From Metabacillus malikii (GTDB taxonomy: Bacteria; Bacillota; Bacilli; Bacillales; Bacillaceae), in contig NZ_JAUSUD010000011.1 in the NCBI RefSeq assembly GCF_030813355.1, positions 62,001-126,000 of the forward strand: a stretch of DNA of 64,000 nt. Direction: 5' to 3'. Position 1 is the stretch's first letter, and each line of letters opens with the position of its first letter. This document shows, piece by piece, positions 1-8,229 of this stretch. Made by a program: the position numbers and the translations under genes. Below the pieces are notes generated by a model. It was given only the letters and a program-made list of their open reading frames with translations. It was not told the origin of the DNA and did no database searches.

Positions 1-200
1 AAAATAAGTTTAAGAGCCCATATTATATAGTAATCACTTCACATGTACATTTCTAACCTATGGCATACTCTTTCAAATGAACGAAAGGTGAAACTATTCA
101 AAACCTTTACAATGAATAAACATCAAAGATTAATTGTGATTTACAAGGTGGAGCTATATTGTATATCATAAATAGGGATTAAATTATTAGGGGGAATTAG

Positions 201-590
201 ATGATTCAACGATTTATTGAATTAGGTGAAGGTTATTCAGATATATATGAACTTATTGAGACAGCAAAATCAAATCACCATCGTGTTTCAAATTTACTGG
301 CTCTACATACTACTGTTAAAGATAAACCTTTAACATCATTAGTAGTTGCAATGTCTCCAACTAATACAGGAAACTTTCAGGCTTTGTATATTTGTAGAGA
401 AGGGATACCAAATCCACATATCACTCAAAATAAGCGCTACGATTTATTTAAAGAATTAAGTACATATTTAAATAAGGATATTATAGAGATGGATGTAAAG
501 CCTTCTACTATTTTTAAAGAGAAGGAGCTTTATTTTCATTATCTTATCGGTATTTTACGTCTTAATCACTTAATTCCACCACTACAATAA
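201..590 (+). CDS. Conserved Bacillaceae protein, DUF7147-type
   Basis: A 129-residue cytosolic protein beginning MIQRFIELGEGYSDIYEL, with an AGGGGGA ribosome site 6-8 bases before the ATG. From memory, close relatives of this size lie beside ylbG in other Bacillaceae and are sometimes labelled 'methylthioribose kinase'; nothing here supports that enzyme, because the protein is far too short for a kinase and has no nucleotide-binding motif. No signal peptide or membrane segment is visible. It diverges from nothing nearby and converges on ylbG. Function unknown; the gene itself is well supported by its ribosome site, length and family resemblance. Confidence 0.8.
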   Translation: MIQRFIELGEGYSDIYELIETAKSNHHRVSNLLALHTTVKDKPLTSLVVAMSPTNTGNFQALYICREGIPNPHITQNKRYDLFKELSTYLNKDIIEMDVKPSTIFKEKELYFHYLIGILRLNHLIPPLQ

Positions 591-597
591 TAAAAAA

Positions 598-710
598 AGG
601 CTGCTTTCGCAAACATAGTTGCTTATTACTTAGTTGTCGTTTTGGTTTCCACTATAACCAACCATTGATAAAGTCTATGCGAAAAGCAACAATCTTTAAA
701 AAAAGAGCCT
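598..710 (-). repeat. Short internally deleted copy of MITE-like repeat (family A)
   Basis: This 113-bp element runs from AGGCT to AGCCT and is an imperfect palindrome. Read on the minus strand it matches the two ends of the longer elements at 4884-5095 and 54293-54670 (TTGCTTTT...GACTTTATCAA near one end, CGACAACTAAGTAA near the other). The central GACTCCTGCGGGA core is missing, so this is effectively two terminal repeats joined. It follows the stop codon at 590 by 7 bases. Confidence 0.7.
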
Positions 711-717
711 AAAAAAA

Positions 718-839
718 CGAGAGTGACTTAGTTAACGTGGAGATTCTTCTAAAAATATATAGGCTGCATAATTGTCCTTATGTAAAAACTATACATTGTA
801 CTTTTAGAGGTTATACTCTTTCGTTATGAGTCACCCTCA
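718..839 (-). terminator. Long-loop hairpin (family B), terminator of ylbG
   Basis: The arms GAGAGTGACT (719-728) and AGTCACCCTC (829-838) are near-complementary, with about 100 bases between them. On the minus strand the second arm is followed by a run of seven T, so it can end ylbG transcription. The arms resemble those after ylaJ, the 28889 gene, the BCCT gene and fruA. Confidence 0.55.
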
Positions 840-885
840 AACAGTTTAGGGAAACTATATGTTATCAAGACATCAGTAATCACAC

Positions 886-1158
886 TTACAGTCCAATTTT
901 ATAGTCATACTCTTTAGCCTTATCGACCTTTGTCTCAAATTCCTGTTTTAGAAAAGGTTTATATGAAGGTTCAGCATGTTTAACAAAGGAATATGAAGTT
1001 AGCTTCTGTATTGTTTGTTCGACGGCTTCCATATTACAATACAAAACGACGTATTTAAGACGCTTTGAAACATAATGAATATTCCCAAATTTCCTTAACA
1101 TCTTTACTTGCTTTAAAGAATGAAGCCAGATTACAACCCCTTGACGCTTTTCATACAT
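886..1158 (-). CDS. ylbG: YlbG family protein (UPF0298/DUF2129)
   Basis: A 90-residue protein starting [17 protein letters not shown]. The family is small and cytosolic, conserved next to ylbF in Bacillaceae, and has no known biochemical function. The charged sequence has a hydrophobic centre ([10 protein letters not shown]) suggesting a small alpha/beta fold of ferredoxin type; that is inference. The ATG follows GGAG about 8 bases upstream. It is separated from ylbF by 205 bp, so it may have its own promoter. Length and neighbours match B. subtilis ylbG closely. Confidence 0.9.
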   Translation of the reverse strand: MYEKRQGVVIWLHSLKQVKMLRKFGNIHYVSKRLKYVVLYCNMEAVEQTIQKLTSYSFVKHAEPSYKPFLKQEFETKVDKAKEYDYKIGL

Positions 1159-1337
1159 ATATATTCTCCTTGTAAAAATATAATAATCAACATATCGATG
1201 GTTTCGTTTACTAAAATATGAAATTAGTTCGATTTCATTTATACTAATTTTAGTCTAGCAAATATATGATTTTGTCACAATATATACTTAATTAAAATGG
1301 ATATGAGTAGCACTACTTATGTTATGGTAATCAAAAG

Positions 1338-1366
1338 AAAAAAACGAGTCAAAGACCCGTTTTTTA
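1338..1366 (-). terminator. Terminator of ylbF overlapping its stop codon
   Basis: Stem AACGAGTC / GACCCGTT with an AAA loop and a long T run on either strand. The stop codon of ylbF (1364-1366) lies inside the T-rich tail, so transcript end and reading-frame end nearly coincide. Confidence 0.75.
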
Positions 1367-1810
1367 TGAAGCACAACCGCAGCTGCCACCCGAACCACAA
1401 CCTCCACCACAGCTTGATCCAGATTCAAAAAATGGATTTCCTGTAGGGACCTTTATATATTTTGAAACAGCTTGCCCTACTTGAATACTAATTTCATCAA
1501 GTAAGCCTTGAAGTTCAGTTTCTGCCACTTTAAAATTAGCAACACTTTCGTTAAGGTCTAACTCCCTTTTTATATCTCGCATTTCTTTTGATATTTTACG
1601 ATAGTCAGGATGATATTTACCAAAGCGTTGGACATCTTCGTAAAGTTCCTTAACTTTTGAAAATTGTTTAATTAAGTTCTGAGCATTCTTATCATTCTTT
1701 AATATATGATAATGACGACGATATTCTTCAGCTAATTCAGATTGGAGAACTAACTTAGCTAAATTTTCCGCCTCATCGAGTAATTGTATACTTTCAATTG
1801 TTGCAAACAT
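1364..1810 (-). CDS. ylbF: RicF/YlbF, regulator of RNase Y-dependent RNA processing
   Basis: In B. subtilis, YlbF (RicF) joins YmcA (RicA) and YaaT (RicT) in the Y-complex, which carries [4Fe-4S] clusters, binds RNase Y and promotes mRNA maturation, competence, sporulation and biofilm formation. Here it is a 148-residue helical protein of the YlbF/YmcA family (charged coiled-coil-like segments from residue 10 to about 115) with a C-terminal Cys/Gly-rich tail holding four cysteines (CGGGC, then C-G-C), as expected for the cluster-binding tail. The start chosen is ATG 1808-1810, 9 bases after a GGAGGT site; an ATG seven codons upstream overlaps that site and is unlikely. It is followed by its own terminator. 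Confidence 0.92.
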   Translation of the reverse strand: MFATIESIQLLDEAENLAKLVLQSELAEEYRRHYHILKNDKNAQNLIKQFSKVKELYEDVQRFGKYHPDYRKISKEMRDIKRELDLNESVANFKVAETELQGLLDEISIQVGQAVSKYIKVPTGNPFFESGSSCGGGCGSGGSCGCAS

Positions 1811-1872
1811 AGAGTTCTGCACCTCCATCATTTATTTTACCATGGATAGAGGTAAATGAAAAATTAGTACAC

Positions 1873-2307
1873 TTATTTGGTTATATTAACATCGAATGAT
1901 TCCTTTAAATGATATGTTGTAGAATCGTTATGAAACACCTCAACTGTTAGTACATGTTTGCCTATTGGTAAATTTTTCACCACAAATGCTGCTGTATCGA
2001 TTTCGTCGATTAACTTTCCATCGACATAAACTGCTAAATACCCTTCACCGTTTTTCTTCTGTCCCCCCTTTTCTTTAAAACTGAAATTTGGAATGTAAGA
2101 TTCAACAAAGACATCTTGATTACGAATATGAAAGTTTAGCTTTAATTCAGATTTTATATTTTGCTGAGAAACTTGAATGACTTCTTCTGAATTTATATCG
2201 GTGACATGTAGTGGCTGAACTTCTAGAATATCCGCTTTTGGTCGGTCTTTAGCACAGGCTGTTAATACTAAACATACAATGACGATTATCATGTTTAACG
2301 GCTTCAT
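1873..2307 (-). CDS. Putative lipoprotein, unknown function
   Basis: A 144-residue protein with a signal peptide ending in an LTAC lipobox (Cys near residue 18), so probably a membrane-anchored lipoprotein on the outer face. The rest is predicted mainly beta: the stretch GYLAVYVDGKLIDEI followed by G-K-H-V-L-T-V-E-V-F-H-N-D resembles Ig-like or cupredoxin-like modules that end in a 'G.H.l.v.l..ND' strand; this fold is inference. It sits between ylbE and ylbF, where B. subtilis has no gene, so it is either a lineage-specific insertion or was lost elsewhere. The ATG follows AGGAGG. No catalytic motif is evident. Confidence 0.75.
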   Translation of the reverse strand: MKPLNMIIVIVCLVLTACAKDRPKADILEVQPLHVTDINSEEVIQVSQQNIKSELKLNFHIRNQDVFVESYIPNFSFKEKGGQKKNGEGYLAVYVDGKLIDEIDTAAFVVKNLPIGKHVLTVEVFHNDSTTYHLKESFDVNITK

Positions 2308-2399
2308 AAGATTCCTCCTTATATGTAATTTACCTTACACATTTATTAGTAACTTTTTTCTATTGTTAACAAATACATAGTAAAACATGAAAAAAAGGC

Positions 2400-2432
2400 T
2401 TAAAAAAAACGACTATTTGAAAAAGTCGTTTT
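2400..2432 (-). terminator. Terminator of ylbE
   Basis: AAAAACGACT / AGTCGTTTT hairpin with a TTTGAAAA loop (2404-2431). On the minus strand it is followed by a T run. It overlaps the ylbE stop codon. Confidence 0.7.
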
Positions 2433-2670
2433 AATCTTGGTTCTTCATCGCATGAAACATTCCTAGCATCATTTGTGCCATTTGGATAGAATTAGATAAT
2501 TGACCAACTCGATGTGGAATCGTCTTTTGGTAATAATTCATCATGTTAATTTGGAAAGCATCAAGTTCGTTTGGGTTTCTTGACAATTTCCGATACCATT
2601 GTGGTTGTTCCCTAATAAATTGCTGCCGCTCGCTGTTTCCTTGCAAATATTCCTGTACGTCTTTTCTCAT
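2431..2670 (-). CDS. ylbE: YlbE-like protein
   Basis: A 79-residue protein of the YlbE-like family, beginning MRKDVQEYLQGNSERQQFIR and containing the family's Q-P-x-WYR-x-LSR segment. It has no membrane segment or signal. A cluster of Met and Gln residues near the C-terminus suggests an amphipathic helix. It lies 37 bp downstream of ylbD and is probably co-transcribed with it, as in B. subtilis, where ylbD and ylbE are linked to sporulation. The ATG follows AAGGAGGA. Biochemical role unknown. Confidence 0.88.
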   Translation of the reverse strand: MRKDVQEYLQGNSERQQFIREQPQWYRKLSRNPNELDAFQINMMNYYQKTIPHRVGQLSNSIQMAQMMLGMFHAMKNQD

Positions 2671-2707
2671 TTAGTCCATCCTCCTTGTAAAGTACTATTA
2701 GGATTTG

Positions 2708-3097
2708 TTAATCTTTACGAAAGGAAAATGGTTGATGATTTCCACCTGACTGGTGTTGTTTAGGTCCTTTTGTCCCGCCAAATTGATTAAATAAATCTTG
2801 TATTGTTGCCAATGTGGAACTTACATTTGTAATATGATGATTCACTTCGTTCATATCCATCTTTTTTATTGCAGAAACCATTTGCGTCATAAAGTCTTTT
2901 TTCTGCTCCTCTGTTTCTGTTTCCTGTTCCTCTTTGTATGGTTTCCAGATAACGTCATTCTCACCTAACAAGTACCAATCTTCATATACATCTTGCCATT
3001 TTTTATTTCCCTTTCTTACTTCTTGAATTAACTTAGGATGTTTCCTTACAAATTCCTTAAATTTGTCGACCGATGAATTTGATTTTTTTGTTGACAT
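2708..3097 (-). CDS. ylbD: YlbD-type putative spore coat protein
   Basis: A 129-residue, very charged protein of the YlbD family, annotated as a coat protein in B. subtilis. The N-terminal half has F-K-E-F-V-R-K-H-P-K-L and W-Q-D-V-Y-E-D-W-Y-L-L-G motifs typical of the family; a Glu-rich linker and a Gly/His/Gln-rich tail follow. The start is ATG 3095-3097, six bases after GAGGTG; a GTG three codons upstream lies inside that ribosome site and is unlikely. It heads a probable ylbD-ylbE unit. The coat role is inherited from the family and is not visible in the sequence. Confidence 0.85.
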   Translation of the reverse strand: MSTKKSNSSVDKFKEFVRKHPKLIQEVRKGNKKWQDVYEDWYLLGENDVIWKPYKEEQETETEEQKKDFMTQMVSAIKKMDMNEVNHHITNVSSTLATIQDLFNQFGGTKGPKQHQSGGNHQPFSFRKD

Positions 3098-3228
3098 AGA
3101 CTTCACCTCATTGTTACATTTGCCTACAATATTGTATCAATGTGGTTTATTTATTGTTCGCCCATTTTCTAAAACATCCTGAGAATGTATTAAGAAATAT
3201 TATGATTTGCCATCTCAAAATGATAACG

Positions 3229-3291
3229 AAAAAAGTCAGCCCTCAAACACTGTATAGATATATCTATACCTGCGTAATCGGTCTGACTTTT
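3229..3291 (-). terminator. Terminator after ylbC
   Basis: AAAAAAGTCAG and CTGACTTTT arms enclose an inner perfect palindrome (GTATAGATATATCTATAC, 3252-3269). It lies 4 bases past the ylbC stop on the minus strand and is T-rich on that side. Confidence 0.65.
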
Positions 3292-3294
3292 AAC

Positions 3295-4413
3295 TTACTC
3301 ACTTAAAGAAAATGGTTTCCAGATTTTTATAAAATTTTGTGTATAATATAACCCATCTACTCCAACACCTAGATGAGTGAATTCTTCGTTTAATAAAGTG
3401 TCACGATGTCCTTTACTATTTAACCAACCTTCAGAGGCAGCAATTGCATCCACATATTGTGCAGCGATATTTTCTCCTGCCATTTCATATTTAATATCCA
3501 GTTCTGAAAGTCGGTCTACTAATGTTTTACCATCAGGTGTTTCATGAGAAAAATAATTTTTCAGTCTCATATCTTCACTATGACGAAACGCAACTTTAGA
3601 CGTATCTTCATCCCACTCGACTTTCGGTACATTATGTCTAGTTCTCAGCATATTTGTAATTGATAATATTTGCTTTTCGGCTCCGACTTCAATGTTACTC
3701 CACTTATCCTCATTTATTTCTTTTGGTTCGATTAACTCACCACGGTATGTAACCTCATAAGAACGTTGCTTAATAAATGTTTCAGCATCCATGATGCGTA
3801 CACTTGATAAGATGCCGTCAAATTTATCAATGTACAACTGAACGTATAACTCACCGATTTTCACTGTCGGTCGTGTATTCATGTCTTCTTCTGAAAATTC
3901 AAAGCGATACGAGTTCCCACTATATTCCATTGATAAATTTGGTGTAACTGTTACAGTCTTAAAGACGTCTTGTACTGATTGTCCAATTTTTAAAGGCTTA
4001 GCATTTATTTCAGGACCAATTCCATACACAGTTACAACTTTTTGATTTAGTATACCAATTTGTATATATTGCTGGTCAGAAATATGATAAATCCACCAAT
4101 CATAGTCATAGGCAGAAGGATCAATACGGTCTGGTTCTCCTAATATTGCATTAATTTCTTCAGAGGATTTATGCATAAAGGACAATAATCCTTCTTCAGG
4201 TAGCTTATCATTAGCTTTTTCATCTGAATTTTCATCACTTTCTAATTCTTCATTAGAAATTTTAACATCTTCCTCCTCATGCTGTTCTGAAGGCGTATAT
4301 TGACCAAAATAGATAAATAATGTATAACTGATAAAGATAATTATAAAAATAACAATTGTACGTAAAATAATTCGTATGATGATCCCCTCCTTCAGTACTA
4401 ATTTCTCTATCAT
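3295..4413 (-). CDS. ylbC: YlbC, membrane-anchored CAP-domain protein
   Basis: The product has one N-terminal membrane helix (RIILRTIVIFIIIFISYTLF), an acidic linker, a CAP-associated N-terminal domain (about residues 85-240), and a C-terminal CAP/SCP domain (about 250-370). The CAP domain shows the conserved H-S-E-D-M, F-S-H-E-T-P-D-G, GENIA and H-R-D-T-L-L-N segments. CAP proteins of this class are extracytoplasmic; their activity in Bacillus is unknown. The start is unclear. The ATG used here (4411-4413) has no ribosome site. A strong AAGGAGGGG at about 4384-4392 is placed instead for an ATA codon at 4375-4377, which would give a 360-residue protein opening MRIILRT. See the finding on this. 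Confidence 0.9.
   Translation of the reverse strand: MIEKLVLKEGIIIRIILRTIVIFIIIFISYTLFIYFGQYTPSEQHEEEDVKISNEELESDENSDEKANDKLPEEGLLSFMHKSSEEINAILGEPDRIDPSAYDYDWWIYHISDQQYIQIGILNQKVVTVYGIGPEINAKPLKIGQSVQDVFKTVTVTPNLSMEYSGNSYRFEFSEEDMNTRPTVKIGELYVQLYIDKFDGILSSVRIMDAETFIKQRSYEVTYRGELIEPKEINEDKWSNIEVGAEKQILSITNMLRTRHNVPKVEWDEDTSKVAFRHSEDMRLKNYFSHETPDGKTLVDRLSELDIKYEMAGENIAAQYVDAIAASEGWLNSKGHRDTLLNEEFTHLGVGVDGLYYTQNFIKIWKPFSLSE
4378..4394 (-). promoter_or_regulatory. Strong ribosome site pointing to a non-canonical start of ylbC
   Basis: GAAGGAGGGG is followed by ATCATCATACGAATT, with no ATG, GTG or TTG in the ylbC frame at usable distance. The codon at the best spacing (8 bases after GGAGG) is ATA. 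Confidence 0.5.
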
Positions 4414-4455
4414 TATATGAAAACAATCGATTGATATTCTAGTTAATTGTTTCAA

Positions 4456-5289
4456 TTAGTAGTATTACTATTATTCCCATACAACGTAGGTCATAAACGT
4501 ATCAACTTTGATTAATCATCTCGTAATTATAATCATAATTATAGTATATCATTTTGTCTTCATAGAGTTAGACTATTTCTTAAGTTGTATTTCAATCTTT
4601 CTACTTAGCCATTACTTGCTTTACTATTTTTACGATGTCCAGTAATGTCACAGTCTCCAGTACTCCCAACGGAAACTTTACTTCTGCTTCAACCTTAATA
4701 GATACAAAACTGCTCCTGGCTACTCTTCGTAAACAATATTTCTTTATTCGACTATTTGTAGTGTTCATATTTAAGTATAGACGAATAAATAGTCGATATT
4801 AATCATACACAACATTTGATTCATTGAACAAATAATAAGCAACAGACTTATAAAAAAGATGACAATCTACTCTAATAAATTATGGCTCTTTTCTAAAGGA
4901 TTTTTGCTTTTTGCATTGACTTTATCAAGGGTTGGTTGGAGCTGATTGCGAGACTCCTGCGGGATGAGTGGGAGCCTTGACAGTTTCGTTCATATCAGGA
5001 GGCTCACCGCTCACCCGCTATTGCTGAGTACTGCAAGAGGAAACCAATTCAAAACGACAACTAAGTAAAAAGCAACAATGTTTGCGAAAACAGCCTAAAT
5101 TTTAAAAAATAATCTCAGAATTATAACTAAGCATTGCAAGTTCATTGTATTCATACTATTATTAAAATTGGAGATTTTTCAAATCATCAAATGATTTAGC
5201 AACTACATACTTTTTAACCATGATTCTTTATTAATTATTTATCATTCCACTATACTATTAAAGTGAAAAGGCTTTAGGAGGGACTTTGT
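4456..5289. other. Gene-free stretch between ylbC and ylbA
   Basis: This 800-bp AT-rich divergent intergenic region shows no credible ORF. It holds one family A repeat (4884-5095) and a weak sigma-A-like -10 box (TATACT, 5251-5256) ahead of ylbA. The rest shows nothing recognisable. Confidence 0.6.
4884..5095 (+). repeat. MITE-like repeat (family A), full-type copy
   Basis: It is bounded by GGCTCTTTTCTAAAGGATTT at the left and the imperfect inverted copy CAATGTTTGCGAAAACAGCC at the right. The core contains GACTCCTGCGGGATGAGTGG and a CACCGCTCACCCGC segment. The same order of motifs recurs at 28398-28770 and 54293-54670. No ORF lies inside. Confidence 0.75.
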
Positions 5290-5655
5290 ATGAGGATAGA
5301 AAACACAGGACTTGAAGGAGTTACGATAGATTTAGAACTATTAGATGATATAGCTGAAAATATCGGCCTCGTCCGTGCAGGTCAATGGGATTATGAACGT
5401 GTTACATATGACCGTAAGATAGAATTCAAAGGAGATATCTTTTATTTGCGTGTCCAAGGATATGCAATTGAAGGTGAAGTAGATGGTAAACATGCTGTTA
5501 TAAAATTAATTACACCATTACTTGGAAAACATTACTATCCACATGGCGTAGAGTATGGTGAAGGTGAACATTTTCCTAACACTGTTTTAAATACGAGTAA
5601 AAAATTATTAAACGATTTATCAGAAGCGATAAAAAATCTTAATAGCTCACAATGA
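5290..5655 (+). CDS. ylbA: YlbA, YugN-like family protein
   Basis: A 121-residue cytosolic protein of the YugN-like family, closely resembling B. subtilis YlbA in length and in segments such as GQWDYERVTYD, YYLRVQGYAIEGEV and LGKHYYPHGVEYGE. Function is unknown in the family. The ATG is preceded by GGAGGG. It stands alone, facing away from ylbC and followed by a strong terminator. No membrane or export signal is seen. Confidence 0.9.
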   Translation: MRIENTGLEGVTIDLELLDDIAENIGLVRAGQWDYERVTYDRKIEFKGDIFYLRVQGYAIEGEVDGKHAVIKLITPLLGKHYYPHGVEYGEGEHFPNTVLNTSKKLLNDLSEAIKNLNSSQ

Positions 5656-5723
5656 TTATTTATCGATTGGTATAACTCACACTTGTTAATTAAAAACTTT
5701 ATTAAATAAATTTATTTAAGATT

Positions 5724-5752
5724 AAAAGCAAAGGGTTTCCTTTGCTTTTTTT
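5724..5752 (+). terminator. Terminator of ylbA
   Basis: Stem AAAAGCAAAG / CTTTGCTTTT with a short GGTTTC loop and a T run, 70 bp after the ylbA stop. Confidence 0.85.
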
Positions 5753-6092
5753 ATGCAAGTTAGTCATCAATTGTATTTGGACGAGATTAAAAGATATTCT
5801 ACACTAAAGGGCCTAGAATAAAATTTTATAATTATTATCAGAAGTAGTCTGCATGGGTTACTCTATTTATGCTGAGAAGTAATGTAGCTACCCCATTGAC
5901 ATCGATTTAAGTTTTTTCGCACAGCTAATAATAGCAATTGCCTCAATCTAAATCAACATTCTTCTTTTAAACCGAGCCTATTGAAAAAATATTTCAAATA
6001 ATGATGTTTTTCTTATAATTCTTATGTAATTCGTACTATAATGTAAGAAGAGAATTATTCTGTACATTTTATGAGAGAGGGGCAACACCATT
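5753..6092. other. Intergenic region before the YtvI-like permease
   Basis: It contains a TATAAT box at 6037-6042 that could be the -10 of the permease promoter, though no good -35 lies 17 bases upstream. No ORF with a ribosome site was found. Confidence 0.4.
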
Positions 6093-7151
6093 TTGACCGC
6101 ATTTCTAAACAAAAGAACATTGATGATTATTTTAACTATTTTATTAGTAAGTGCCATCATATTTCTTATCTTACCAATATCTATTCCTTTAATCATTGCT
6201 TTTATTACAGCCCTTTTTCTTGAGCCATTAACACGAGTATTACAACAAAAAGGAAAATTAAAAAGGAATTTCTCAGTATTAATCGTTTTCTTAATTTTTC
6301 TTATAATTATAAGTGTAAGTGGATATTTTTTAACAACAAAAGTTGTTGGTGAAGTAGTACAACTTGCACAAAATGCACCTTCATATATAAATGATATTGC
6401 AAAAGTATGGGAAGGTTTAGAAGATGATTTCTCAACAACTGTACAGGATTTACCACCCGAAGTAGTTCAAGAAATTACGAATCAAATAACAAATTTCCTC
6501 CAAAAGTCGAGGACAGAATTAGCAGGTTACTTAAATATTGAAAATGTCAAAACTTTGTTTACAAACATTCCAAATGTTTTAGTTAATTTAATTGTTTATT
6601 TAATAGCTTTATTCCTGTTTATGCTCGAATTGCCTAAACTAAAAACAAAGGCTTATTCTTATTTAACTGATAAAACAGCTGAAAAGGTTTCATTCATGTT
6701 ATCGCGCTTATCCTTTGTTGTCTTAGGCTTTATTAAAGCTCAATTTTTAGTCAGTATACTTATTTTTATTGTCACATTTATTGGTTTGTTGTTTATAACA
6801 CCAGAGTTAGCCCTAATCATGTCGTTAATTATCTGGATAATTGATGTTATCCCGCTTATCGGTTCAATAATAATTATGGGACCTTGGACGTTATACCACC
6901 TTATTACTGGTGATATGGCACTCGCAGCACAACTTGGAGTTTTAACAGTCATCCTATTAGTTATTAGAAGAACTGTAGAACCTAAGGTTATGGGTTCACA
7001 TATTGGATTATCTCCGTTAGCCACACTTATCTCAATGTACTTAGGATTAAAATTATTCGGTATTTTAGGCTTCTTTATCGGTCCAATGATATTAATTATT
7101 TATAATTCAGCACGGGAAGCAGGAATTATTAAATTTAAATTTAAAATATAA
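6093..7151 (+). CDS. AI-2E/YtvI-family membrane permease
   Basis: A 352-residue integral membrane protein with about eight hydrophobic helices: two near the N-terminus, one at about residue 65-85, then a long soluble loop (about 90-160) and five in the C-terminal half. It shows the family's P-x-L-I-G-S-I-I-x-x-x-P and E-P-K-V-M-G-S-x-I-G-L-S-P-L-A-T motifs. The family includes the sporulation protein YtvI, the AI-2 exporter TqsA and sodium/proton antiporter-like members, so the substrate cannot be assigned. It starts with TTG ten bases after AGAGAGGGG. The 352-residue length fits YtvI. A monocistronic unit ended by a hairpin at 7306. Confidence 0.82.
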   Translation: MTAFLNKRTLMIILTILLVSAIIFLILPISIPLIIAFITALFLEPLTRVLQQKGKLKRNFSVLIVFLIFLIIISVSGYFLTTKVVGEVVQLAQNAPSYINDIAKVWEGLEDDFSTTVQDLPPEVVQEITNQITNFLQKSRTELAGYLNIENVKTLFTNIPNVLVNLIVYLIALFLFMLELPKLKTKAYSYLTDKTAEKVSFMLSRLSFVVLGFIKAQFLVSILIFIVTFIGLLFITPELALIMSLIIWIIDVIPLIGSIIIMGPWTLYHLITGDMALAAQLGVLTVILLVIRRTVEPKVMGSHIGLSPLATLISMYLGLKLFGILGFFIGPMILIIYNSAREAGIIKFKFKI

Positions 7152-7305
7152 GCAGTTTCGAACTGTTAAATGTTAAAGGTGATAATAAAGAAGATGAAGA
7201 TGCTTCTCACCCAATCGAAAACAATAGCTACAAATCTTCAAATGAGCTGTACATGTACATTCATTAATCATGAAATCTTAAAAAAACTAATATTGCAATT
7301 AAAAA

Positions 7306-7335
7306 CGAGGTGGATTAAATTCACCTCGCTTTTTT
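7306..7335. terminator. Bidirectional terminator
   Basis: CGAGGTG / CACCTCG stem with a GATTAAATT loop, flanked by AAAAA and TTTTTT, so usable from both sides. It serves the permease (+) and possibly the GNAT gene (-). Confidence 0.8.
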
Positions 7336-7406
7336 GATCAATTTAGATATACAGACTTTGTCATATATCCTTCTACCACGATTTCAGAAGGTCAGCTACT
7401 AATTGA

Positions 7407-7916
7407 TTAATCCCCCTTACTAATTTCCCAAATTAACACTTTCCCTTCCTTTTTTTTGCACACTAACCCCAGTCTCGTATAGAGTGCAATGATGTCATGT
7501 TGTTTTTCATCACATTCCATCAATACTTTATTAACCTTTTTTTGATATGTTAACCAATCTATAAATGCATCAATTGCTTCGTATGCTATTGTTTCATCGA
7601 GGTCTTGATTTGTATGATATGATAACTGTACAGACTCGTCTATAGATGGCCGACCTTGTAAAACAATATCACCAATTATTTTCTTATCTTCGTAATAAAT
7701 AATTAACCATAAACCACATTCATACTCTTTTTCTATCGTTTCCTCCAAGTTTTCAATATAAAATGGTAGAAAACTTTTAATGTACGGAGATGGCCAATTA
7801 TGCGGGAATTCTATTGGTGATCGTTGATTTAATTCTGTACGATGGAAAATCAACGACTTAGCAATATCTAAAGAGCATGGAATAATCATTAACCTATTTG
7901 TAAGAATTTCAATCAA
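7407..7916 (-). CDS. GNAT-family N-acetyltransferase (RimJ/RimL-like)
   Basis: A 169-residue protein with the order of a GNAT fold: an N-terminal TNRLMIIP strand, a central GLWLIIYYEDKKIIGDIVLQG beta pair, and a C-terminal V-L-M-E-C-D followed by ALYTRLGLVCKKKEG, the usual end of acetyl-CoA-binding folds in the RimJ/RimL group. The canonical R/Q-x-x-G-x-G/A loop is degenerate here (D-E-T-I-A-Y-E-A). The substrate is unknown. It starts with TTG 7 bases after GAGGGGAGAG. It is isolated between the permease and ctaG. Confidence 0.78.
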   Translation of the reverse strand: MIEILTNRLMIIPCSLDIAKSLIFHRTELNQRSPIEFPHNWPSPYIKSFLPFYIENLEETIEKEYECGLWLIIYYEDKKIIGDIVLQGRPSIDESVQLSYHTNQDLDETIAYEAIDAFIDWLTYQKKVNKVLMECDEKQHDIIALYTRLGLVCKKKEGKVLIWEISKGD

Positions 7917-8229
7917 CAGATTCTCTCCCCTCTTTGATCATAATCATAAAAGAGACCCGAATGAACCATTAAAAGTCACATCTAGTTCATCGTGTAAATC
8001 GTAATATTGATAAAACTAAGTGGAACAAGAAAAGATATGAACGAGAGAGTAATTTTTTAATGCTTTAACATGTATCCTAATCATCAATTGAAAGCTATAT
8101 TGACAACAAAAAAGGTGGTATAGAACATCATATTCTATACCACCTTATAATTATGTTAAAAAGCATAAGAACGATTATATAATCGTAATAAAACATAAAG
8201 TCTAAAAAATTTAATTCGTTTCATTTTTA
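7917..8229. other. Intergenic region downstream of ctaG
   Basis: It holds the ctaG terminator at 8110-8146. Nothing else is recognisable. Confidence 0.5.
8110..8146 (-). terminator. Terminator of ctaG
   Basis: Perfect 14-bp stem AAGGTGGTATAGAA / TTCTATACCACCTT with a 7-base loop and a T run on the minus strand, 84 bp past ctaG. Confidence 0.85.

Noticed and set aside
5978-6196. 72-codon frame on the minus strand before the permease
   Set aside because: It overlaps the start of the well-supported permease gene and has no ribosome site.
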